The notes beneath the pieces are model-generated. The model was not told the origin of the DNA. It ran no database searches and saw only the letters and a program-made list of their open reading frames with translations. From Liolophura sinensis (Eukaryota > Mollusca > Polyplacophora > Chitonida > Chitonidae), in assembly GCF_032854445.1 (NCBI RefSeq), contig NC_088303.1, positions 6,391,501 through 6,455,500 of the forward strand: DNA of 64,000 nucleotides, written 5' to 3'. Positions 32,320 to 45,815 of this stretch are shown piece after piece. Position 1 is the first letter of the stretch; each line of letters opens with the position of its first letter. Both the position numbers and the translations under genes were made by a program.

Positions 32320-34839
32320 TATATGTTGTCCGATTAAATAAAAACAAGAACAACACACTAGGAGAAAAATGGTCGGTGAATCCTCCTTCCTTAAAATATT
32401 ATGACGACAATAACATGCTCGGTATACACGTATGTACAAAATTCATTACATATCTACGGATCCTTCCTAAAAATATTATTGATTGATCTGTTGGATGTAT
32501 TTATTAATTTTTGTTTCTGTTTTTCTCCAGGAGGACGAAGATTCCAACACACCTATGTGACAGTACCTCGACGTGAAGCTTTAAGGTCCAAACTGAACAA
32601 AACACTGTGTTAATAACGGTTCTATGTTCCTCAAATTACGTGCAAGACACATTCCGGCCATAATATCACAAAGCAGTATAAGAAAACTACTGATGATAAG
32701 TGTAACAGACATAAATCTGTTTTAACGTTAGTCGTGGATATTTTTATGTAATATGCAATAGACTATGAGAACAATTAAATTGTCACTTATTAATAGATAT
32801 TAATTTCAATGTAGTCATACACGATTCCAGTCAGAGGAGACAGTTTGATAAAAAAACGTTGGGGGAAACTGTGCATATGGCTTACGTCATCTATTTTTGT
32901 GATGTACACGTGCTTGCATTATCACATTTAAATGTAATACCGATAAAGACTGTCTCCGAAAGACCATGCAAGTCAGATCAATACACTGCCCTTGTAAACA
33001 TCGCTGTACATGCGGATGAAACTCAGAAAAACCACCTCCAGATATAGGAGGAGCCATTTATTTCTCCTTGAGAGTTGATAGTTGGCCTAATAACCATTCT
33101 TGTTTGCTGAAAACGTGTATAGTGTACAGCAAGTTCACAAGCGGTGTGTGGGACACACTGTTTATTTCAGTGGGTTGTTTTGTTTTCTTGTGATGTACTG
33201 CCAGTTAGAAATAACCTTAGAATTTGTTAATAATTCATGAACTGAGTACAAACGTGGTGACTGACAGGTTCCGGAAATGGATATGTATTTACAATTTACA
33301 GACTGACAAATGAATCACTCATACAACCTTTTTTCATCTCTGATCTTGAAAATATATCCTAGAAATTGAGTAGACAATTATCTCAGAATCCGTAGAATCA
33401 GGTACACGACATCTATGCAGATGTTTAACACAGAGAATTTGAATTGACCTGACAAATCTCGGTCGAATCAGTTTTTATTACTGTCCACGTTATTTCTACC
33501 ATTAGTATTAACCTCCATGCAGTACCAAGTTACTACAAAAGTTGCACAGGTTCAGCAAGAGATTGGGATCTGTAAGGTTTCTGGTCTCACCGTCAGGCAG
33601 GTCCTTAATTGTATTCATCATACTTAACAAATCATCTACAAGAGGCATCAAGAGAGGTGCTCGTCAACAGTAGAAAATCGCATTGACCAAGATATAAAAT
33701 CTGGAGGGTGGTGAAGCTGCTGACAGGACAAGAGCTTTCGTTATGGCAATAATTTCTGTCTGCAAAACTCTATTAGTGCATGCTTAAGAAGGCGCAATAT
33801 ATTCATTACGATAGAGCAGTTTTGTGTTTCTTTTATTAGATGTGCTACGCTGGCTTTTGTCACATCACTGACATACATTATACAAGAGGGGAAATAGGAG
33901 CAAACAAACACAAAACACAGCACATGTTCCGCTTCCTATGCTCATTTTACCTAGCTGTCATAAGAAGTATCTTTGTGCAGAAATCTTCGACAATGTCAAT
34001 CGCAGATGATTAGGCAACCAGCAATGTCAAAAAAGAGAAGTATATAAGAGAGAGTTATATTGATGAACGTTGGTAATAGACCCGTGGACACAGAGATTGT
34101 TAGTTGTGAGAGTGAACCTGAACAAAGCTAACTCTGTCACAAAGAGAAGGAAAGGTCATATTTGATGGCATTATGGTGAAGAGAACCCAGAAAGCTTTCC
34201 CGACTACCGCGTCGGGAAATACGTCGTTCTTTCAAAAAGGTTGGTGGGAGAACTCATGTCATACAGATCAAAATACACCCGCAGTCTTATGGTTTTTGTT
34301 TGTAGAGGAGATGACCGCCGGAAAATCTAGTTAATGGCTGTCATTGTGTAATTCTTCATACAGGACAGAATGCCCGAGTATACATGACTTACATGCCAAA
34401 AGCGTTTAGTTGCAGATGTTTATAAGAATATTGTCAACAGAATAACAACAATTGTAACAGCTAAAGCAACGGCTAATGGCTGAAGGGTATAGGAAAATAA
34501 CTGAATATTTCATTAAGAAGGCAATACAAGGCTGTAAAGAGGCACTCGGTCTTGTTTTCATAAAAAAACACATCAAAGGATAACAACAGTGGCATAGCGA
34601 TTGAGGAAGGAATTATAATTAAGCGATTGGTGTTTTCATATACCTTAATAATACCCGTGAGAGACATTTCGTAATGGAACGTTTATATTTCTCACTCTTC
34701 ACAGGAGCAGCACTTCCGCGATATACCGACGTAATTACAAATGCCTTCAAAACAGGAATCACTGGAAGAAAGACGTGTAATGTGATCTGCTGTCACCGTA
34801 GACTAAGAATTTTGAGTATCAACAACACCACGTGAAGGC
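32320..34839. other. No gene recognised
   Basis: About 2.5 kb of non-coding sequence. The stretch 33550-34380 has broken frames that faintly resemble a degraded transposase, but no catalytic motif can be placed. Confidence 0.3.
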
Positions 34840-36850
34840 ACTCCAACCAAATCAAGCCGTTTTATGTAACTGCCTTCTTACGTCACTGGTCGTTTTTTTC
34901 TCAGAAAAGGGCTTAGCGACATTTCATCAAGCTTGAGCCTTAAAAAGACAAACTGGTCGTCCTAAACCTTGATTAGCGGCTTCATTAACGGCAGATGTCT
35001 CGTTCTGGGTTGCACAGCCGATTGTCTGTTGTGTCACCATGGTGCAGAGTGAGAGGTTACATGTAGAGCAACACCGATAGCATCGAGTTATAATCCATTT
35101 AGTGTAAAATTATCATTTCGCCCTTAAACCAACACAAAATGTCCAATTCGTTAAAATCTGACATTGAGACGAAATTGGCCTCTTCCATGTCCAGTAATTG
35201 TCGTGTTCACCTGCTTAGCGATGAAAAACTAACGCTTTATTTCCAGCTTGATGAACGCCAGCTTTTGGAAAATGGCCATGTCTGGACGGATAAAAGTCTC
35301 AGTTGATTATAAATAAGGCCTGACAATTTTAAATTCTCCTTTGAATGCAACAAAGATAAAAGGAAAATAGGCCTCTTTTCGCTTCCTCATACATAAAAAG
35401 ACTTTTCTCGGGATAATGCCCTCTACTCTTTTACAAAGGGCCCTCGACATTCGAATTAATCAAATAAAACTGCATGATCTACCAGCAAAGTTTCTTTTCT
35501 ATGGCCGTTTCGCAGTTCTGTGTATTTCAGAGAAGGCTTTATGTCACCGAAATCAAATAATTTATGAAAGTTCGATCTCCTTCAACCCAGAAAATGTTAG
35601 AAGGATTTTACACATTGTTACCAGCAACCTCCTGACATAAATCCAATTTCCCTATCTCAGCTGTCTAGAACAACTTACCACCCTGTACTTTACCCTTCAT
35701 ACAATTCATACTTACCATCTTGTACTTTACCATTCATGCAATTGATATTTACCACGTTGTACTTTACCATTCATACAATTCATACTTACCATCTTGTTCT
35801 TTACCAGTCATACAATTCATACTTACCATCTTGTACTTTACAATTCATGCAATTCATACTTACCACCTTGTACTTTACCATTCATGGAGTTCCCACTAAA
35901 TGAGAGTGAATAAAATGTGTAAATGTACATAATGGGGACAGAATCAAATTAGATTAAAGAATACAATCATCCGTTTGGTTCGTTTGGCATCGTTTATTTT
36001 CGATATTAATGTATGAATTAAGTGAATCTGTCAGTAGATGATCAAATATTAGAGCCCCAACAATTTCAATACTCTCGCATTTATCTTTCCAGACGGTTCT
36101 TTGTGTAATTTGTGTCCTGTTTCCTATCACTTTGCATAGGATACGATCAAAGCAAGTGAGTTTGTGGTTAAACAACCAGTCGTCTAAAGGCGATGATACC
36201 GTCTGACTTACTCTGAAACTTTGGACAGTATATCACCGGCGGACAGAGCTTAAATAGGGTATTTTGCTCGGCTGACTAGGGATGGATATTCAGAAACAAA
36301 TCCCACCTTTTCCCCGGCACACGGAAATTAGACATCATGTTTAATCTCATAACCCGATCCTAGAACCCATGCGTTTACCTGCAGGTTATAACATGTTGAG
36401 AACAGAAACTGCCGCCTTAAAGCCTAGATAAAGTTAGCTCCCAGAAAGTGAACGTTTTAGGTAGTAGATCTGCTTTAGGGACTTAGTTATTTAGTGAATA
36501 AACATAAGTGGCTTTGAAATGTCACCTCCAGGTGTGACTGAAACCTGTGGGTAGAACGTAAATAAAACGAAGATGTTCTTTAATGTATTTACATACAGGT
36601 ATGTGGAACCAACTGATTATGTCATATATATGAGTAAATACAAGATGTTCTGCAGTTAACTGTATTTAGATATCGTTACAATTCAAAATATCTACAGATA
36701 AATGTGGATTTTACTGTAGGCATTTCAGAACAATAGGTCCTACTAGTAAACCGCTTTTTATTTATGCAGGCGCGTCCGCATGTGGACATGCTATCACTGC
36801 CAAATGCTAAGCTCACGCTGGTAAATGGCTCGGCGTCTGCAAATCTAACA
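34840..36850 (+). repeat. Dispersed repeat R3, copy 1 (~2 kb)
   Basis: It aligns discontinuously with 47830-49670. Matches include GGGCTTAGCGACATTTCATC...GAGCCTTAAAAAGA (34910, with 47860), TTTATGTCACCGAAATCA (35540, with 48470), the 36460-36550 block around AGTAGATCTGCTTTAGGGAC...ACATAAGTGGCTTTGAAATG (with 49335-49400) and ATCACTGCCAAATGC (36793, with 49622). Order and orientation are the same. There is no coding capacity and the family is unrecognised. Copy 1 contains a private 37-bp minisatellite. Confidence 0.6.
35675..35890 (+). repeat. 37-bp minisatellite, about 6 units
   Basis: The unit TTACCATCTTGTACTTTACC, ATTCATACAATTCATAC starts at 35675, 35712, 35749, 35786, 35823 and 35860, a constant period of 37 bp. 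Confidence 0.92.
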
Positions 36851-37672
<822 letters not shown>

Positions 37673-37924
37673 TTTCTCCTCTTTTTTGTCCTTTCATTTA
37701 ATTACTTAAACGCTTATAAAAGCTGTCGAACTTAAACTTTAAGCTGCATATACCAATGCTTTGGCGAAATGGATTAACATCATTCCCACCTACATGGAAA
37801 GATTTACTTTGCTTTGGTCGACCTGGTGTTCCCTTATAAGCCTGTTCCCAATGCCGAATTATTTATACCTTGCAATGCCTCGCCAAAACAGCTGACGTTT
37901 AATAATATTAATACCAATCCTAAG

Positions 37925-37967
37925 CCTAATGATAATGATAATAATAATAAGAATAATAATAATAACT
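37925..37967 (+). repeat. (AAT)n-like microsatellite
   Basis: GATAATGATAATAATAATAA is followed by more AAT units and an AAC end. Confidence 0.8.
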
Positions 37968-38039
37968 GGAACTGCCAAGCAGTTTCGGTCGGGGTCCACG
38001 TCGTTCGTTGTCGTTGATGCCATTGTACAAGGTAAAGTG

Positions 38040-38770
38040 GGATGCAGCTTAACTATATAAATTTATAAACGTTCAACGGCTTTGGGAAGTCATTGATAGA
38101 GCAGCAGAAAGGAGCAAGTCAGCATACTATATATTTGTCCAGATGCCGTCTAACTCAATGACAAAGCCATAGAATTACCATGTATTTCTAAAAAAAGACG
38201 GTGTTGTCATTTAAACCCTTCTAGCGAGAAAACTATTGATCAAATTCGTTGATATATAACAGAAAGAGTATGTCTTACAATTTGGTGCAAGTTTCAAATT
38301 TCTAGCTTCCATCGAGTTACAGGTCATTCAAGTTACGTAACTAAATTTTAGTTTTTTGCCCACATCTCAAAAAGTTACAAAGATGCCCAAAACATAAAGC
38401 AGATTCAGAATCAGCGACTCAAAATACACTAGCATACGATAAAAAAATTAAAATTTTAAAACTAGTTGTGACGTCACAATTTTGACCAATAGCGAGCTGC
38501 CAACGTTTTGGCAGGAAGATTTTTTCACACTTATTGTAAATACCTACAGTCTAGCTTCATATCAAATTTCAAAACAATCGGTCAGTGGTTTTTGAAAAGA
38601 AGATGTTTAAACGATTTCATATAAAATCCTATATGGTCGCCAAACCACGTGACATGAAAAAAATCAGGCTCCATGTTACACAACTTCAGATATTGCGGAA
38701 TTTACTGCAAAATTTTAAGTCAATCGGTAAAGCGATCTAGGCTGTAGGCTGCTCACAAAATCAGCTGAAT
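38040..38770. other. Non-coding; possible old repeat
   Basis: No gene. Three internal stretches resemble each other loosely (CAAGTTTCAAATTTCTAGCT near 38288, CAAATTTCAAAACAATCGGT near 38563, AAAATTTTAAGTCAATCGGT near 38710), as in the low-complexity body of some invertebrate repeats. No second copy exists in the window to prove it. Confidence 0.3.
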
Positions 38771-39587
38771 AATAATAATCCGAACGATTTCAATATGTGT
38801 CCCGCAGGACTTTCTGCGTGGGCCCATAATAATAGCAACATCAATAACTCCAATAACTGAAACGTTGGCATCTCGTCTAGTTGAAGCAGAGATAGGTACG
38901 GTGTGACGTCACTGTTTATTGACTGGCGAGACACGCTGCTTGAGGTCGGAGGGGCAGCAAGGAAGTCAGCAAACAAAACGTAACTGTATCCGAATGTGCA
39001 ATGTTTGCTTTTGATGTCATACCACTTGTCTGTGTTACTACAGTGTGTTTTTTTTTCAGCTGACCATGCACCAGCCGTGGATATTTCTTCTATGCAGGCG
39101 GCTCCTTTATGGAGCACTTGATACGTGTTATCATAATTGGTATCGCGTATCGTACGTAAGAATCTGATGCTGGGACTAAAGCGTGACCTCTTCTTTCAGA
39201 AAACATCATGAATTTAATATGTGATAAATTAACAATCCTCAATTAAAAGCAGATATATCCTCCTTATTCTGGTGATGCTTTCTTTGCTTTCTATCCGCCT
39301 GTTCAGTTTTGGTAACAATGATACAGTCTTGTACAGTTTGTGCGGGTTTTCGCGCAAGTATCAGTCTCAGTGCTTTCGCCATTAATATGCCATTGCAACT
39401 ACGCGAAGGTGTCAAAACCAAAGGACGAAACCACTGACATTCATGCATGTCACGTTAACAAAGTTGAAGGGAACAGAACAGATGTCAACACATTTGTTTC
39501 CAGAACGTATATAGTATAATAAAGAACAACACAGTGGTAAACCAGGTCAGTGACGTGATTGTGTTAGTTGACAAATGGTCAGAGGTA
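38771..39587. other. No gene recognised
   Basis: Non-coding. The minus-strand frame 38761-39117 (118 codons) has no domain and irregular composition. Confidence 0.3.
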
Positions 39588-39660
39588 CTACCGGTGAAAC
39601 CCGGCCTCATGTCAATTTATCTCAAGGCTTTATTCCGACTTTTTCATGTTTATGTATGAC
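39588..39660 (-). repeat. R5 dispersed repeat motif, copy 3
   Basis: ACCGGTGAAACCCGGCCTCA and TGTCAATTTATCTCAAGGCT are the reverse complement of the R5 core at 498-590, followed by the reverse of the ACATGAA side. Confidence 0.6.
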
Positions 39661-39799
39661 AAATGACAACTCATCCGGAGAATTTGACAAGTATGAAGAG
39701 TTTTAACTACTCTGACCGTCACATGCAATTTAGGTTTCAGCATAGAGAGTAAAAGGACAGAAAGAACGACAATGTAAACATTGTCAAGTAGTCACACGT

Positions 39800-39870
39800 A
39801 ACAGATGAAATCCGGCCTTAGGTCAATTTGCCTCAGTCAAGGTTTTATTGGAAATATTCGTGAATGTGTT
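39800..39870 (-). repeat. R5 dispersed repeat motif, copy 4
   Basis: GATGAAATCCGGCCTTAGGT and CAATTTGCCTCAGTCAAGGT repeat copy 3 about 210 bp away in the same orientation, so copies 3 and 4 are a local tandem pair. Confidence 0.6.
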
Positions 39871-40454
39871 TGAAAACTAACAACGCAAACGTCCCCTAGA
39901 GCCGTTGCATAAAAGAAAAGACAACACTAGACTAAATGTTTATATGTATAGATAAAGTCACATTAAAAGGTTTAAAAGAACGTCGCTTTTGATATTTGTG
40001 ATGTAAGACAACAAAGATATTGCAGTTAAAAAGTAAGCAAAAACGTCCACGTCACACGAGCCCCCTTGCTCTCAGTTTTAACCAATCAAGGACGAGAAAT
40101 TTCTATCACCCGAAAAGGCAAATGTTCTGGTGTGACGTCACCCATTCCCAGTTCACTATTTTAAATATACTATGTTATCCTTTACAGCCATTTTCAAAGC
40201 CACTTTATCCTACAGTAATCTGCTGTTGGACAGAAAAGCATACCCGCTTCGATGACATCTTGACAGGAAGTCAACCCTGTGAAAATGTAATTAAACTGCC
40301 GTGCAGCCAGAAAACGTATTCGTGATATCACAGAAATGATGTTAAACATATACCAATCACAGCCCAAATCAGTAGAATTTTTTTAGAATGTTTCCAATTT
40401 CCCCAATCCCCTTAACATTATAACATTAACAGTGCGGAGAATTTGCGCGTATTT
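39871..40454. other. No gene recognised
   Basis: Non-coding. The plus-strand frame 40020-40325 has no domain. Confidence 0.3.
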
Positions 40455-40675
40455 GCCGAGATGGCCGAGGTGGTTAGCACGCCAGCGCGAGGCAATGACC
40501 CAAGGGCCTCTCACCAATGCTGTCTATCCTATGCTAGCTTCTTCTCCGATGGTCATGGGTTACCCCGGGCTTTGCCCGGTTTCCTTCCACCATAATGCTG
40601 GTCACCGTCGTATATAAGTGAAATATTCTTGAGTACGGCCTGAAACACCAATGAAATAAACAAATAAATATCAAT
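40455..40675 (+). mobile_element. SINE3 element with internal deletion
   Basis: The head reads GCCGAGATGGCCGAGGTGGT, TAGCACGCCAGCG and CTCTCACCAATGC. The middle is shortened, and the 3' half TACCCCGGGCTTTGCCCGGT, CACCATAATGCTGG, AGTGAAATATTCTTGAGTAC ends in AATAAACAAATAAATA. It has diverged from the 61-kb copy. Confidence 0.85.
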
Positions 40676-42714
40676 CTTGTAAATATACTGAAAAAAGCCA
40701 GGGGGCAATACCCTGCCTGATCTTACACTGTTACATACAGAGAACACTATTCCCCCTTTAACACAGAACTTCTGTGTGTAACACCGAATGTACATACTAT
40801 TTACTATATAGGTAGATAAATCCATATTCATCAATTTTTAACAAGGTACAGTGATTGATTTTAAAAAACGCCATGGTTGCCTCCAAAAACAGACATACAT
40901 TGAGTCTACATTTTTGTTCAGTAAATAAAATATAAATGCACATCAAGATTAGTTAAGCGACTCAACACGAAGAAAAGCTGTGAGCCACAAGAATAAACTG
41001 AAAGCACCAACACCGGCTGATTTACTAGATTTTAAGTCATGGACCATATCATGATAACGCCTGGCTTTTATGCATGTCATTTGTCACCGTCTATAAAACC
41101 TGGTTTGTATTACAGTAACTTACTCCTTCCCAAAAGTCATCAGAGCTAGAAATGGTACCAGAGCTAGCTAGTTTTTTAGCCAGCATTTTTTGTTCTTCCT
41201 TCTTACACGCCTTTAAGAGCATATTTGAACTGGTCACCAGTTCTGTTCATGAATCCATATACTTAACCATTCCTAGGACTTCCATTTTCTGCTCACATGA
41301 GAAAAACCGTTATTGTAAGAGAATGCACATCAGAGACATAGATAATTGTTCGACAATAAAAGTAATAAAAGTTCGACAATGTCGACCACTTATGGTCACC
41401 ATGGTCGATGTTGGTGGCAGGAGTTGAACCTAAACACTGTGTGTTCTCTCTACAGAAAGATAAACGCCAGAATCAAACGTACATAACCCGCTCCCAGTAT
41501 GATTAACAACACACGCACACACACACACACACACACAGATTGCCTACTGGACAGCATACCCGCAAGGTTCAACAATCACGAGAATGTTGCACAACGATTG
41601 GCCAACGCTGCGGACTAGCTAATCTGTCAAATTTTGTCGATCTCTTTCCGAATAATACCCAAATGTACATCACATGGCAAATGTAATCAAGAGCCCATTT
41701 CGCAAAATTACAGCTATTTGGTAGTGACCCACGAGGTCAAGGTTAAATGGCGTATGATCCGCAGTCTGATTTCCACATTACCAGTATTCTGCGGCTATTT
41801 CCTCCGTTTTGATGACTATCTAATGCTATTGTCATACCACAATAGTTCTCAAAACGTCCTGTGTGTCCTAAAAAAAATTCGTAAAATACGATGCACCTGA
41901 ACGCATCCAGTCAACGAGCCCGGAAGAATTGGGTCTGCCTGCGAACGAGATGCACGAGGTACAAACGGACCCCATGGGTTTGCACATGTACTGCAATTTA
42001 TGCCCGACTACACCGCGTCGTAACATGCCTCTTGTAGGATCGAAGTACATGTTCGGCAATTTGGCTCATTGAAACTCCATTTCGTTTTATGTAGGTTGTC
42101 ACTCCGTCTAATTGGAGAACGGGATGGCCGCTAGAAAATCTTGAACACGTCCGAAGTTCTAGAGCACCTTTCCCATCCCAGCCCGCCCAGGAAGATTATG
42201 AAAAGTTACTACAACGTCTACACCGTTCGCATGCAGTTTGAGCACGTTCGGCAGCAATTTTACGAACCTGGTGAGAACTTGTTTGGTGTATTGAGGGTAG
42301 AGGCGCTCAAAAGCCACAAGTTAGGCCTAAATGCAACTAGGGAACTCTTAAATACATACATGTAGGTTACTTTACAAGATGTAAATCTTAACCACAGGCT
42401 ATTAAGGTACCGACCGGTATGTGGCATCTGCCGTTACGACCCTCAAAACAGCGTACGTGCATTCGGTAACCTTTCGCGACATACAAGTAAAACAATAATA
42501 AATGAAATCACAAATCACAATTTTTATTCAATGCATAATCATGGTATATAAACCCCAACAAAACAACGAAGAAAACCTCACGAAAAGAAACTAATGCTTG
42601 ACCATAACACACGGTTTATTTTGTTAAGCGCACTAACACTGCGTACTTGGATGAAACTTCTACCGGAAATTTCTTCACATTTTGTTGAAGAGTTGAAGAG
42701 ATGACACTCGAACG
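40676..42714. other. No gene recognised; short CA repeat at 41510-41537
   Basis: Non-coding apart from a (CA)n run at 41510-41537. A 75-codon plus-strand frame at 42141-42365 (including SYYNVYTVRMQFEHVRQQFY) has protein-like composition but begins without ATG and matches nothing I know. Confidence 0.35.
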
Positions 42715-43300
42715 AATGAGGACTGCTTGGGGTTTAACGTCGTAGTTAACAATTTTTCAGTCATATGACGCCGATGAGTCATCAGAGGTGTGTACATTTA
42801 CTATGTCTTCTTGTGGCAGGGCGAGCCCGCGCGGCCAAAATACTGCCGCCAATGAAGTATCATATCGAAAACACCAGACATGACACCAGTCCTCTTTCCT
42901 TGCTCTAAACTCTCGGCCCTGAGCGCCAAGCGAGGCAGAAGGAAGTACCATTTTTGTTTTATTTTTTTTTTGATTGGTGCTTTTACGCCGTACTCAAGAA
43001 TATTTCACTTATACGACGGCGGCCAGCATTATGGTGGGTGGAAACCGGGCACAGCCCGGGGGGAAACCCACGACCATCCTCAGGTTGCTGCCAGACCTTC
43101 CCACTTACGGCCGGAGAGGAAGCCAGCATAAGGTGGACTCGGACTCACAGCGACCGCATTGGTGAGAGGCTCCTGGGTCATTACGCTGCGCTAGCGCGCT
43201 AACGGACTGAGCCACGGAGGCCCCACCATTTTTGAAGTCTTTATAACCCGACTCGGATTATAAATCGGACTATATGACTATTAGACCACCGAAGCGGACG
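42715..43300 (-). mobile_element. SINE2 element, full length, split by a nested SINE3
   Basis: On the plus strand it starts with the reverse tail GGGTTTAACGTCGTAGTTAA and TTTTCAGTCATATGACGCCG, continues through TGTCTTCTTGTGGCAGG, GAAAACACCAGACATGAC and TCCTTGCTCTAAACTCTCGG to GAGCGCCAAGCGAGGC. It is interrupted at ACCATTTTTG by SINE3 and resumes at 43235 with AAGTCTTTATAACCC and a probable tRNA-like head (reverse of GCTTCGGTGGTCTAATAGTC). Confidence 0.75.
42957..43224 (-). mobile_element. Complete SINE3 element with 10-bp target duplication
   Basis: The reverse complement runs from GGGGCCTCCGTGGCTCAGTC and CGTTAGCGCGCTAGCGCAGC (A-box region) through GCATTGGTGAGAG's complement and the GTCGCTGTGAGTCCGAGTCC B-box region to GTGAAATATTCTTGAGTACG and a poly-A-like tail. 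ACCATTTTTG flanks it at 42947-42956 and 43225-43234, a perfect target duplication, and it lies inside SINE2. Confidence 0.92.
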
Positions 43301-43310
43301 ACGATACCAG

Positions 43311-43348
43311 GAGGGGTGGGGTGGGGGTGGGGGTGGGGGGGGGGGGGT
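43311..43348 (+). repeat. G-rich tract
   Basis: GGAGGGGTGGGGTGGGGGTG followed by further G runs, a potential G-quadruplex in single-stranded form. The length is error-prone. Confidence 0.9.
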
Positions 43349-43562
43349 GAATGGGGGACCGGTACTGATAGATGAAGCTAAGATCTTTCATTCTGCATAC
43401 ATGAGGGAGAGGACGTAAATTTGTTGTAACTTTTCGAACTAGTTTAGGAAATTTACAAGCTAAAGCAAGCTTATATAGTACTATAGCTTGTCTGCACACG
43501 TTCGGAATAAACATCGCAGGAGTTTTATTAAGATACAGCTTTACTATCACACTTTCACCTTT

Positions 43563-44593
43563 TGTTACGAACCTCGTCTTTTAAATATTATATTTTATTT
43601 TTTATATTTAACCTTGTCGATGTCTAACCTACATTTTCCCTCGCGAGGCTTCGGTGTTTATTCGTGTCATTGTAAGAAGGTATACTTTTTGGAAATATGT
43701 ATCGGTGTTGTAAACATGTTTACAAGCAAACCATCCAGAATTTTCGGTACGTTAATCTGTAAATTTGAGCGATAGAATTGTGAAGCTGCAGTCATTTATT
43801 CAAGTCCATTTGAGAGCAGTCACTTACTGCAGGTCCACTCATGAGCAGTCATTTAATCACAGTCCACTAGAGAGCAGCAATTACTGAAGTGCACTTAAGA
43901 ACATTTATATTTACTGTCATCCACTTTTGGATGGGTTAACGATAATCGGCTTTCACGCCATTCGACATTCGTCATTTATACTACATTTTCTGTACGCAGC
44001 ACTTTGTGAGCTTGTGTTTCTCCACTTCCCATTTTTTGAGACGTTAGTTTGGGAGTTCTTCACTGCCTCATCGCTCCATCCCCTCATTGCCTCTTTGTCA
44101 GATTACGTACATTTCATCCCAGTTTTCTGTGAAAGTGTCTTTGTGTATTTTTCCGACGAGTGAAACATACATCGTTAGCTCGGCATCACGCACGCTACGG
44201 TCAACCCATCCGCCCTGAGAAGTTACACTTTCAAAGGCAGTCGGACAATAAACAATCGTCAGCGTGCCGTGTCCACTATTGCTTGACATCCTGTCATCCG
44301 TCGATCGAGGATTCCTCTTGACTGTGGATTCTATATTTACGTGGACTGACTCGCCTTTGGAAGTCAAAATATTCCATCCGGATTTAGAGGATATCATCAG
44401 TAAGACCACATATTTTTTGTAAGTATTTGTATTGTCTTGTATATTACTGTATACAATAACTGTTATTGTATAATAACTTATTCGATCGTCTTCGTGTTTC
44501 TTTGTTTGACCATGTGTAAGGTCTATCGCTTATCTGAGAGTTGAACAAGCCAGTCATATCTCATAATTACTCTCCGACAGTGGTACCCTTACA
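43563..44593 (+). repeat. 5' LTR of the Ty3-type element
   Basis: It starts TGTTACGAACCTCGTC and ends GGTACCCTTACA, directly before the primer site. It contains tandem CACTTGAGAGCAGTCA-like stretches near 43800-43900 that are fewer in the 3' LTR. Confidence 0.88.
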
Positions 44594-44596
44594 CAT

Positions 44597-44613
44597 TGGG
44601 GGCTCGTCCGGGA
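44597..44613 (+). other. Primer-binding site for tRNA-Pro
   Basis: TGGGGGCTCGTCCGGGA begins three bases after the 5' LTR. It is identical over 17 bases to the well-known tRNA-Pro primer site of gammaretroviruses, where minus-strand synthesis starts. It fixes the LTR end and the strand. Confidence 0.9.
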
Positions 44614-44639
44614 AGTAAAACCTGCTTGTGCGTTAATTG

Positions 44640-45815
44640 TCAGCTTGTTTAGCGGTGTCAGCTTGTTTAACGGTGTTTTGGTTCCTTTTTGGATCAAAGA
44701 GACATTCACATTTTGTAAAACTATTTATATAGTTTCTTTGTACTCTATATCGTGTCATTATGCTGAGGAATTTAATGCAGATTCATTCCTTGATGGTGAG
44801 GATTTGTCAGTGGGTAAACCGTTTGAGGTAAGGAAGGTAGCTTTAAGGAAAATAGTTGACAAGTTTGAGTTAGACTTAAGCTAGAGTCTTGGAAAAAGTG
44901 AAAGGGTGGATACTATTAGCAAACACTTGGGCTTAGGTAATACTTTATCTGTTACGGGCAAAAGTGGTGATATTGAGTTGATTAAGGTTCAGTTAGAGAT
45001 GGAAAGATTTAAGGAAGAAACAGAAAGAGAACAAGAAGGAGAATGAGAGAGAAATAGAGTATGACTTAGGAAAAGTTGGAATTAGGAAACGAAGAGAGAG
45101 AAACAGTTAGAGTTAGAAAACGAGTTCAAACCGAAATGAGCACCAGGTTAAAACTAGTTGATAACGAAGTTGTTAGTTATAGTCACCATGGGTTTGGTTT
45201 GGCTCGAAACATTCGATCAGTGCTCAGATGTGATAATAAGGATGTAGAAAGGGTTTATCTGTCCTTTGAGAAAGTGGCTGCTAGCTTAGAGTGAGCTAAA
45301 AGGTATTGGACAATGTTACTTGGACAATGTTACATTTGAGAATAAAGCTGCAGCGGTCTATTCTGCTTTGTCGGTAGATCAGTCTTCAGATAACAACACA
45401 GTTACGACAGTGGTCTTCGCTGCTTATGAACTTGTGCCGAAGGCGTATAGATAAAAGTTCAGACAGTTAAGGAAACAGTCTGGTGAAACTTACGTGGAGT
45501 TTGCCAGGGGTAAAGAAACACTGTGTGATAACTTGTACAGGGTTCTGAAGTTTGATCTCTGTGTTTGAGAATTTAAGGGAGGTTGTTCTCTTGGAGGAAT
45601 TTAAGAAAAGTGTTTCTACTGAAATCAAGGTTTATGTAGGTGGACAGAAGGTCAATGACGTTAAGACCGCACCCAGTTTGGCTGATGAATGTGAGTTAAT
45701 TCATAAGACTAATGCACAAAAATATCAGCCTAAATTTCGAAAGAAGTGGAAATGTGATAAGAAGACTTCAAATCTTAGTACAGAGGAGCAGACTGGTGAG
45801 AAGGATCAGTCAAAT
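44640..45815 (+). pseudogene. Gag remnant of the Ty3-type element
   Basis: Separate frames encode gag-like pieces: 44760-44884 (SVGKPFEVRKVALRKIVDKF), 45076-45294 (a Lys/Glu-rich helix ending ERVYLSFEKVAASLE) and 45552-45824 (LREVVLLEEFKKSVSTEIKV, followed by a segment with ADECELIHKTNAQ). This resembles the capsid region of invertebrate gypsy-group gag proteins. Stops and frameshifts separate the pieces, and the zinc knuckle and protease are not seen. The last piece runs straight into RNase H sequence near 45812, the deletion junction. Confidence 0.7.

Noticed and set aside
32859-33047. 62-codon plus-strand frame
   Set aside because: Length is within what AT-rich sequence gives by chance and there is no recognisable motif.
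33550-34380. Possible degraded transposase on the plus strand
   Set aside because: Short in-frame pieces looked faintly transposase-like, but stops are dense and no catalytic motif could be placed.
42141-42365. 75-codon plus-strand frame
   Set aside because: No ATG start, no domain and no clear splice signals, so not called as a gene.
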